From a bacterium (GTDB lineage Bacteria > Electryoneota > RPQS01): a stretch of 5,061 nt of DNA. The notes under the pieces are model-generated. The model was not told the origin of the DNA. It did no database searches and was given only the letters and a program-made list of their open reading frames with translations. The position numbers and the translations under genes were made by a program. Positions 1 through 4,643 of the stretch are shown here, piece after piece. How positions within the stretch are numbered: the first letter of the stretch is position 1; each line of letters begins with the position of its first letter. The stretch spans positions 1 to 5,061 of the forward strand of contig JAHIZR010000028.1 in the NCBI GenBank assembly GCA_018814465.1, given 5' to 3'.

Positions 1-105
1 ATAGTCTCGTTCATCCGCAGCATCCGCCAAGCCTTTTAGAGCCTCGCGGTTCTCCAGCTCTTTGCGAATGAGTTCTCGAAGTCTGGCTTCTTCTTTTTTG
101 TCCAT
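1..105 (-). CDS. Unidentified small charged protein, N-terminal part only
   Basis: An open frame begins at an ATG (complement of 103-105) and runs off the left edge after 35 codons without a stop. The visible part begins MDKKEEARLRELIRKELENR and continues with ALKGLADAADERDY. It is strongly charged, rich in Lys, Glu and Arg, and looks like an amphipathic helix or short coiled coil. There is no signal peptide or membrane segment in the visible part. The start lies only 6 bp after the ftsH stop codon, so it is probably the next gene of the same transcript. No clear Shine-Dalgarno sequence precedes it; the upstream bases are an A-rich run in the ftsH tail. I do not recognise the family. That the gene is real rests on the tight spacing and the uninterrupted frame; no function is inferred. 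Confidence 0.6.
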   Translation of the reverse strand, partial: MDKKEEARLRELIRKELENREALKGLADAADERDY

Positions 106-111
106 ACCGAA

Positions 112-2016
112 TTACTTGTTTTTTTCGGCGACTTCAGCGGCCGCGTCGGGCGAGTGATTCGCTGTTTTTCTCTTGTCAGGATCGATCTCCAATAATTCCG
201 CGATCTCCTCGCCGGTCAACGATTCCTTCTCCACCAGAGTCTTCGCCAGCTTATGCAGCCGGGGAAGTTCACGATCGAGGATTTTCTCCGCGCGAGCCTG
301 CGCGGATTCGATAATCTCCCGCACCGCCTCATCAATCCTGGTCGCGGTGTCGTCACTGTAATCCTTCTGATGCGTATAGTCTTTCCCGAGAAAAACCTCC
401 GCTTCCTGCTGTCCGAAGGTGATCGGACCGATCCTGTCGGACATCCCCCAGCGCGTGACCATCTGCCGGGCGATCTCCGTGGCTCGCTGCAAATCGTTCG
501 CCGCGCCGCTGGTCAGTTCATTATAGATCAGCCGCTCCGCCACGCGTCCGCCCAACAACGTTGAGAGCTGCCCTTCAAGATATGATCTTGAATAACTCCG
601 TTTGTCATCCAACGGCACGAAATGCGTCAGTCCAAGCGCGCGTCCGCGAGGAATGATCGTCACCTTGTGCACGGGATCAACTTCAGGAATATGCGAAGCG
701 ACAATCACATGCCCCGCCTCATGATACGCCGTCGTTTCCTTCTCTTTCTGCGGGATCACCGCCGAGCGGCGCTCCACACCCATCATCACTTTGTCCTTCG
801 CAGCCTCAAGGTCCTCCATTTCTACCTTATCGGTGTCGCGTCGCGCCGCGAGCAGAGCCGCCTCATTCATCAAGTTCGCCAGCTCCGCGCCGTTCATACC
901 GGGAGTGCTCTTCGCGATAATCTCCAGATCCACATCGTCCGCCAGCGGCTTGTTCTTGGAGTGAACCTTCAGAATCCCCAAGCGGCCTTTGACATCCGGT
1001 TTATCGACGACGATCTGCCGGTCGAAACGGCCCGGCCGCAGCAGCGCAGGGTCGAGAATATCCGGACGGTTCGTTGCCGCGATCAGAATGACTCCGTCGT
1101 TCTCTTCGAAACCGTCCATCTCGATCAGCAACTGATTCAGTGTCTGTTCGCGCTCGTCATGTCCGCCGCCAAGTCCCGCGCCGCGATGACGGCCAACCGC
1201 GTCGATTTCATCGATAAAAATAATACAGGGAGCATTCTTCTTGCCGGTCTCAAACAGATCACGGACGCGGCTTGCGCCGACACCCACGAACATTTCGACA
1301 AATTCGGACCCGCTGATCGAATAGAAAGGCACACCGGCCTCACCCGCGACAGCCTTCGCCAACAGAGTCTTGCCTGTTCCCGGAGGTCCTAAGAGCAAAA
1401 CGCCGCGCGGAATCCGCCCTCCGATACGCACGAACTTCTTCGGATCTCTTAAAAACTCGATAATCTCATAGAGTTCTTCCTTGGCTTCCTCCACGCCGGA
1501 TACATCCTTGAATGTCACTTTGGGTTTGCTCTCGGAAAACAGCTTTGCTTTGCTTTTGCCGAATGAGAATAAGCCTTTCGGTCCCATCCCCTGCATTCTG
1601 CGCATGAGGAAAATCGCGAACGCAATCAGAATGATCCAGGGCAGGAGTCCCATCAGGTACGTGCCCAGATCGGGGCGTTTCACTTTGAACTCGATTTTCA
1701 CTCCCTGCCGCTTCCACGACTCGATCATCTCCGAGTCTATCGTCGGCGGCAGCGTTGTCTGAAACCGCGTCCCGTCCGTGTATACCCCATGAAAAATCTG
1801 GTCCACGATCGTCCCGGAACCGACTCGCCCGTCCGTCAGCGCGGTCTCGAACTGATGATACGGAATCATCATCTCGGCGCTCTGATGCGAGATGAGTTGA
1901 GTCACAACGATGATCGCGAAAACAATCAGCAGGAATATATAAAGAGTCCGAGTCGCGCGCCGCCACTCGATCTTATCGTCGGGCTTTTTGTCTTTGTTCT
2001 TTTTGTCGTCACTCAC
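112..2016 (-). CDS. ftsH: ATP-dependent zinc metalloprotease FtsH
   Basis: FtsH is a membrane-anchored AAA+ protease, normally a hexamer, that extracts and degrades misfolded membrane proteins and short-lived regulators in the cytoplasm. Numbering from the GTG start (634 residues, usual for the family): a Lys/Asp-rich cytoplasmic N-terminus; membrane segment 1 at about 24-42; a short extracytoplasmic domain at about 43-117; membrane segment 2 at about 118-138; the AAA module with Walker A GPPGTGKT (210-217), pore loop MFVGVGASR (242-250), Walker B FIDEID (267-272) and the second region of homology ending RPGRFDR (327-333, arginine fingers); then the peptidase domain with zinc motif HEAGH (432-436) and the likely third zinc ligand Asp508 in the TSGAANDLQ segment. 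All key residues are present. Start choice: GTG at 2014-2016 has an AGGG nine bases upstream. The frame stays open to a TTG at 2056-2058 (14 residues longer), but that codon has no ribosome binding site. The gene follows hpt after a 311-bp gap. Confidence 0.97.
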   Translation of the reverse strand: MSDDKKNKDKKPDDKIEWRRATRTLYIFLLIVFAIIVVTQLISHQSAEMMIPYHQFETALTDGRVGSGTIVDQIFHGVYTDGTRFQTTLPPTIDSEMIESWKRQGVKIEFKVKRPDLGTYLMGLLPWIILIAFAIFLMRRMQGMGPKGLFSFGKSKAKLFSESKPKVTFKDVSGVEEAKEELYEIIEFLRDPKKFVRIGGRIPRGVLLLGPPGTGKTLLAKAVAGEAGVPFYSISGSEFVEMFVGVGASRVRDLFETGKKNAPCIIFIDEIDAVGRHRGAGLGGGHDEREQTLNQLLIEMDGFEENDGVILIAATNRPDILDPALLRPGRFDRQIVVDKPDVKGRLGILKVHSKNKPLADDVDLEIIAKSTPGMNGAELANLMNEAALLAARRDTDKVEMEDLEAAKDKVMMGVERRSAVIPQKEKETTAYHEAGHVIVASHIPEVDPVHKVTIIPRGRALGLTHFVPLDDKRSYSRSYLEGQLSTLLGGRVAERLIYNELTSGAANDLQRATEIARQMVTRWGMSDRIGPITFGQQEAEVFLGKDYTHQKDYSDDTATRIDEAVREIIESAQARAEKILDRELPRLHKLAKTLVEKESLTGEEIAELLEIDPDKRKTANHSPDAAAEVAEKNK

Positions 2017-2025
2017 CTTGTGTTT

Positions 2026-2029
2026 CCCT
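2026..2029 (-). promoter_or_regulatory. Shine-Dalgarno sequence of ftsH
   Basis: AGGG on the minus strand lies nine bases upstream of the GTG codon at 2014-2016. It is the best ribosome binding site in the window and is the reason for preferring this GTG over the TTG 42 bases upstream, which has only A-rich sequence before it. Confidence 0.55.
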
Positions 2030-2137
2030 GATGCTTGTTTGCAAGAACGTTTAAGCAAGGATTAAGCATTACTTTTTTTTGATAATTTTCCGGCGGGTTG
2101 CGCGTGATAACGAGATTCCGGACGCCCCGCCATGTCC

Positions 2138-2154
2138 GACAGTCGGAGACTGTC
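2138..2154. repeat. Short perfect inverted repeat in the hpt-ftsH gap
   Basis: GACAGTC and GACTGTC form a perfect 7-bp inverted repeat around the 3-base spacer GGA. A second, overlapping one (TCCGAC, one base, GTCGGA, 2135-2147) shares the left half, so the RNA could fold in two exclusive ways. No T-tract follows on either strand, so it is not a standard intrinsic terminator. It lies about 120 bp upstream of the ftsH start. It could be part of a dispersed intergenic repeat or a protein site; the sequence alone does not decide. Confidence 0.5.
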
Positions 2155-2198
2155 AGTAGAGTATATTCCAAAAATATCAGAGGGGAATCGGCATAAAC

Positions 2199-2278
2199 CT
2201 CGCCGTGCCGGGCGTCCCCGCCCGGCCGTAATAGCCTAACGCTCGTTTCGACCGGGCGGGGACGCCCGGTTCGGCGAG
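2199..2278. repeat. Long GC-rich inverted repeat (REP- or MITE-like hairpin)
   Basis: Two 30-base arms, 2199-2228 and 2249-2278, are reverse complements with only three mismatches, separated by a 20-base loop. The core of each arm is GGGCGTCCCCGCCC or its complement, and the outer ends read CTCGCC and GGCGAG. The arms are nearly all G and C, so RNA from either strand would fold very stably. On the minus strand the hairpin is followed by GTTTATGCC, not a run of T, so classical intrinsic termination is unlikely. Its size and symmetry resemble REP/BIME palindromes or a small non-autonomous element, but no transposase or clear target duplication is visible. It could also stabilise the hpt mRNA 3' end. 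Confidence 0.75.
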
Positions 2279-2288
2279 AATCGGTAGT

Positions 2289-2310
2289 GCAACACGCGGG
2301 AGCGTGCTGC
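2289..2310 (-). repeat. 9-bp hairpin just downstream of hpt
   Basis: On the minus strand GCAGCACGC and GCGTGTTGC form a 9-bp stem with a TCCC loop. One pair is G-U in the minus-strand RNA but would be an A-C mismatch in plus-strand RNA, which suggests it works, if at all, in the hpt-ftsH transcript. It starts 18 bases after the hpt stop. No T-tract follows, so it is more likely a 3'-end or processing structure, or a repeat, than an intrinsic terminator. Confidence 0.5.
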
Positions 2311-2327
2311 TTAGCAGGCTAAAGGGT

Positions 2328-2897
2328 CTACTCGTTTTTCAAGATGTACAAATCCGGAAGCTGCCGCCACTGCCCCGCATGATCGAGGCCGTATCCCACG
2401 ACAAACTCGTTGGGCAAATCCATGCCCACATAATCCACCGGAATATTCGACTGAATCGCTTCCGGCTTGCGGAACATCGAAGCCATCGTCACGCTCGCCG
2501 GGCGCTTCTCCAAGAGATGATTCCTTAGAAAATCCCAGGAATTCCCGGTATCGACAATATCATCGACCAAAATCACATGCCGGTCGCGCAGATCAACTCC
2601 CACTTCTTTCTTCATCTCAATCCTCCCCGCTCGCATCCCGTTCCCGTAGCTGGAAATCTTGATAAAATCTATCTCGCACGGGATATTCACCTCGCGCACC
2701 AGATCGGCCATAAAGACAAAACAACCCCGCAGCACTCCCACAAAGACGGGATTTTTATCCCGGAAATCGTTGGCCATTCGTGCCGCCAGGGCGCGGACAT
2801 GCTCGCGAATAACGGACCGATCAAGATACTTCACGAATTGATAGGGAGGTTCACCGACAATTTCCGTCGAGTTCAACAGGCTTTCTTCATTCACCAT
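2328..2897 (-). CDS. hpt: Hypoxanthine(-guanine) phosphoribosyltransferase
   Basis: This cytoplasmic purine-salvage enzyme joins hypoxanthine (often also guanine) to PRPP, giving IMP or GMP and pyrophosphate. The 189-residue product shows the type I phosphoribosyltransferase fold: VGVLRGCFVFMADLVRE (53-69) contains the pyrophosphate-binding loop; SSYGNGMRAG (82-91) is the flexible lid; VILVDDIVDTGNS (108-120) is the PRPP signature with its two acidic residues; RKPEA (143-147) carries the usual base-contacting Lys; and DYVGMDLPNEFVVGYGLD (155-172) is the purine-pocket and Mg-binding segment, followed by RQLPDLYIL. Length is slightly above the usual roughly 180. The ATG overlaps the end of tilS by 11 bp, so translation is probably coupled; only a weak GGA lies upstream. 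The gene is also called hprT. Xanthine-preferring relatives exist, but the motifs fit Hpt best. Confidence 0.95.
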   Translation of the reverse strand: MVNEESLLNSTEIVGEPPYQFVKYLDRSVIREHVRALAARMANDFRDKNPVFVGVLRGCFVFMADLVREVNIPCEIDFIKISSYGNGMRAGRIEMKKEVGVDLRDRHVILVDDIVDTGNSWDFLRNHLLEKRPASVTMASMFRKPEAIQSNIPVDYVGMDLPNEFVVGYGLDHAGQWRQLPDLYILKNE

Positions 2898-4281
2898 GAA
2901 TAGGAATCCAACTCACTTTTAAGTAGCCGCGGCAATCCGGTTGCGGAAGCGCGCGTTCATCAACATATTTACCCAGCAGCACAAGCGGTCCGTCTTCATC
3001 AGCAAGCACAAGCAGACATGATCGCTCTGCCGGATTTATTTTATCCTGCGACAGCAGGTCGGATATTTTTTTAGTCGGCCGACCGCGAATCTTCATCCGA
3101 TCGCCCGCTTGCCAGTTTCGCAGAGTTAAAGACTTTGTCAAAACTCTTCCGTCAAGCACAAAGGATTCCCGCTCCCGCAATTCAGGCGTCGACTCCAGCG
3201 TGAGCGCGAGCTTCCGGGATAATGCTCCAATAACAGCCGTACCCTCACCAACTCGCTCATTCACTCGCACGCGCTGCTCAGCGAAAACCCAGACCGTTGC
3301 GCCGCGCTTCTCCATGACATATCCTCGCGGCAGGCGAATTACTGAGTTATCCGACGAGCCTTGAATACAATCCGAAATCTGTCTGCGAACTGCTGAGGGT
3401 AATCGTCTATCCGAGTCACCTGTCAGATTTGCCCATGCCGCCTCAACAGGTAAAAACTCTATTCTACTAAAATATGTCAAAATTCGCTTAATTGCAAGCG
3501 ATTGACAATCCGTAAATACTTGTTTTGACTCGTAATTCGTGACTTTTGCCGCTATAGACCGCAATCCCGCTAAATAGCTTTCAAGTCGTGCCCCTTCGCG
3601 AGCTAATTTCCGGATCCGTTCCCTTGTCCAATAAGAACTATTTTGCAACTGCAGTCTGAGTGCATTCCGTTGAAATCGCAACTCAAAATTCGTTTCATCC
3701 TGTGCCGGAATTATTCCTACCTCATCCAAGTATTCCCTTATTTCATAACGATATACATCAATTAGCGGTCGAATAATCTGCCCTCGCACAGCCGGAATCC
3801 CCGTCCATTCGTACCACGGAGCACCGCTCCGCATCTTCATCAACACCGTTTCTGCCGAGTCATCCATCGTATGTCCGGTCAGGATAGAATCACACCCGGA
3901 TTTCTTCGCTTCCCTCTGTAATGCCTCATAACGCAGCTTTCTCGCGGCGGCTTCCAGCGAAAGCTTCCGCTCTTTGGCTAACTTCGGAACATCCACACTT
4001 AAAACCTTGAAAGCCACTCCATTCCTGTCTGTAAAATCCCGAATTACGGCTTTGTCTAAGTCTGTAGTCCGCCGAATGCCATGATCTACATAGCAGGCAA
4101 TGACCCGGTTCAGAGGCACTCGCAACTCCCTGAAGAGGATCGCCAGTAATCCCATCGAGTCCGGACCTCCTGAAACAGCCAGCAAGAATTTGCTATCTTT
4201 TACGACCGACTTGGGCAGCCGTCTCTGCACTAGTTCACAGATGTCCGCATCAATAGAATCTTTTAGACCATTAGGAATCAT
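2887..4281 (-). CDS. tilS: tRNA(Ile)-lysidine synthetase TilS
   Basis: TilS attaches lysine to C34 of the CAU anticodon of tRNA-Ile2, using ATP, so that the tRNA reads AUA as isoleucine instead of AUG. In the 464 residues from the ATG: PP-loop ATP-binding motif SGGPDS (37-42); VDHGIR (65-70); AARKLRYEAL (112-121); GHTMDDSAETVLM (136-148), the family's GHxxDDxxET signature; IIRPLID (169-175); DETNF and RNALR (195-209). A variable helical linker follows, then the TilS C-terminal domain at about 388-438 (LRNWQAGDRMKIRG, KKISDLLSQDKI, LLGK). The domain set and length match the long form of TilS. ATG at 4279-4281 is preferred over the in-frame TTG at 4309-4311, which has no ribosome binding site; the ATG itself has only an AAGG very close by. 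The 3' end overlaps hpt by 11 bp. The linker region is clearly more AT-rich than ftsH. Confidence 0.95.
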   Translation of the reverse strand: MIPNGLKDSIDADICELVQRRLPKSVVKDSKFLLAVSGGPDSMGLLAILFRELRVPLNRVIACYVDHGIRRTTDLDKAVIRDFTDRNGVAFKVLSVDVPKLAKERKLSLEAAARKLRYEALQREAKKSGCDSILTGHTMDDSAETVLMKMRSGAPWYEWTGIPAVRGQIIRPLIDVYRYEIREYLDEVGIIPAQDETNFELRFQRNALRLQLQNSSYWTRERIRKLAREGARLESYLAGLRSIAAKVTNYESKQVFTDCQSLAIKRILTYFSRIEFLPVEAAWANLTGDSDRRLPSAVRRQISDCIQGSSDNSVIRLPRGYVMEKRGATVWVFAEQRVRVNERVGEGTAVIGALSRKLALTLESTPELRERESFVLDGRVLTKSLTLRNWQAGDRMKIRGRPTKKISDLLSQDKINPAERSCLLVLADEDGPLVLLGKYVDERALPQPDCRGYLKVSWIPIHGE

Positions 4282-4311
4282 AGCCTTAGAGGAGTGATTC
4301 TGCCACAACAA

Positions 4312-4339
4312 TCTTACTGCTTTCTACTGCTTAAGTTCC
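4312..4339 (-). promoter_or_regulatory. Tentative ECF-sigma-like promoter of tilS
   Basis: On the minus strand GGAACTT (4333-4339) is followed, after exactly 16 bases, by TAAGA (4312-4316). The first element equals the -35 box known for RpoE-type sigma factors; the second only loosely resembles their -10 box. Initiation would fall about 25 bases before the tilS ATG. It sits between the terminator and tilS, where the operon needs a promoter, and no good sigma70 site is visible there. This is pattern matching only. Confidence 0.25.
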
Positions 4340-4346
4340 GCGGAAC
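4335..4346. repeat. Perfect 12-bp palindrome upstream of tilS
   Basis: GTTCCGCGGAAC is its own reverse complement. It lies 54 bp before the tilS ATG, between the terminator hairpin and the gene, and overlaps the GGAACTT element. A dimeric regulator could bind it, but no regulator is encoded nearby. Confidence 0.4.
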
Positions 4347-4352
4347 GGCACT

Positions 4353-4390
4353 AAAAAATAAAAGACCGCGGCCTTCCGACGGTCTTTTAT
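4353..4390 (-). terminator. Rho-independent terminator of the tRNA gene
   Basis: ATAAAAGACCG (4358-4368) and CGGTCTTTTAT (4380-4390) are perfect 11-bp complements. CGG (4369-4371) and CCG (4376-4378) extend the stem by three pairs past a single bulged A, closing a CCTT loop. In minus-strand RNA the G/C part of the stem is followed by TTTTATTTTTT, a full T-tract, and the hairpin begins 5 bp after the tRNA. In the plus direction only four T follow, so it is mainly a minus-strand terminator. It should largely isolate the tRNA from tilS, although partial read-through is possible. Confidence 0.85.
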
Positions 4391-4395
4391 CTGGG

Positions 4396-4469
4396 TAGCG
4401 GAGGAGGGACTCGAACCCCCGACACCAGGATTATGATTCCCGTGCTCTAACCAACTGAGCTACTCCGCC
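4396..4469 (-). tRNA. tRNA with CAU anticodon, probably elongator tRNA-Met
   Basis: The minus strand folds into a full cloverleaf of 74 nt: acceptor GGCGGAG pairs with CTCCGCT (G1-U72 wobble), D stem GCTC/GAGC, anticodon stem CGGGA/TCCTG with loop ATCATAA (anticodon CAT at 4433-4435), a five-base variable region GTGTC, T stem GGGGG/CCCTC with loop TTCGAGT, and discriminator A73. CCA is not encoded; the bases after A73 are CCCA. It is not initiator tRNA, because it lacks the 1-72 mismatch and the three G-C pairs at the base of the anticodon stem. The G1-U72 and GGCGG acceptor recall elongator tRNA-Met as in Bacillus, but a tRNA-Ile2 modified by TilS has the same gene anticodon and cannot be excluded. 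It has its own promoter and terminator. Confidence 0.95.
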
Positions 4470-4504
4470 ATTCCTCACGATTAACGAATCGCTTGTGGGC
4501 ACGT

Positions 4505-4533
4505 AATTTAGCATAAAATCCGACTATAGTCAA
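4505..4533 (-). promoter_or_regulatory. Sigma70-type promoter of the tRNA gene
   Basis: On the minus strand the -35 box TTGACT (4528-4533) and -10 box TAAATT (4505-4510) are separated by exactly 17 bases. A TG one base before the -10 box makes it an extended -10 promoter. Initiation would fall near 4498, about 29 bases before the tRNA 5' end. A 10-bp palindrome GACTATAGTC (4522-4531) overlaps the -35 box. The position, spacing and near-consensus boxes fit a strong tRNA promoter. Confidence 0.75.
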
Positions 4534-4597
4534 GTTTTCCAGCGCTGTTGCCCCGCCCGAAAGCAATCCCTTTATTCACCTCGAACCATCATCAAAA

Positions 4598-4611
4598 CAA
4601 GTATATACTTG
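4598..4611. promoter_or_regulatory. 14-bp perfect palindrome, possible operator
   Basis: CAAGTATATACTTG is its own reverse complement. Its right end overlaps the -35 box of the proposed epimerase promoter by three bases, a typical place for a dimeric repressor or activator to act. It lies 32 bp before the epimerase ATG and about 65 bp from the tRNA -35 box. No regulator gene is visible in the window, so the role is inferred from position and symmetry only. Confidence 0.4.
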
Positions 4612-4637
4612 ACTCAGCCGATTTCTCATCGTACCTT
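4609..4637 (+). promoter_or_regulatory. Candidate promoter of the epimerase gene
   Basis: TTGACT (4609-4614) matches the -35 consensus in five of six bases. Seventeen bases downstream is TACCTT (4632-4637), a weak -10 box; TTATAA at 4636-4641 looks better but is too far away (21 bases). With the 17-base spacer, initiation would fall at or next to the ATG at 4644, giving a leaderless mRNA. This agrees with the absence of any Shine-Dalgarno sequence before that ATG. Confidence 0.35.
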
Positions 4638-4643
4638 ATAACC

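Noticed and set aside
622..1392. 256-codon open frame on the plus strand opposite ftsH
   Set aside because: It lies wholly inside ftsH, whose motifs are unambiguous. The translation is rich in Arg, His and Gln with no recognisable domain, as expected from the complement of a GC-biased gene.
1466..1966. 166-codon minus-strand frame overlapping the ftsH 5' half
   Set aside because: It is a shifted frame of ftsH on the same strand, with no start signal and a low-complexity Asp/Arg-rich product.
2017..2058. Longer ftsH start at a TTG (14 extra residues)
   Set aside because: There is no Shine-Dalgarno sequence before the TTG, whereas the GTG at 2014-2016 has AGGG at a good distance and is followed by a typical Lys/Asp-rich FtsH N-terminus.
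2059..2198. Promoter for ftsH in the gap (TATACT near 2160 on the minus strand)
   Set aside because: The -10-like box has no acceptable -35 box 16-18 bases upstream, so no promoter was called.
2199..2278. Long hairpin as an intrinsic terminator after hpt
   Set aside because: Neither strand has a T-run after the stem, so it was described as an inverted repeat instead.
2577..2903. Plus-strand frames opposite hpt
   Set aside because: They are antisense to a well-supported gene and show no domain or start signal.
4282..4311. Longer tilS start at a TTG (10 extra residues)
   Set aside because: TTG is a rarer start and has no ribosome binding site. The ATG ten codons later leaves 36 residues before SGGPDS, which suits the family.
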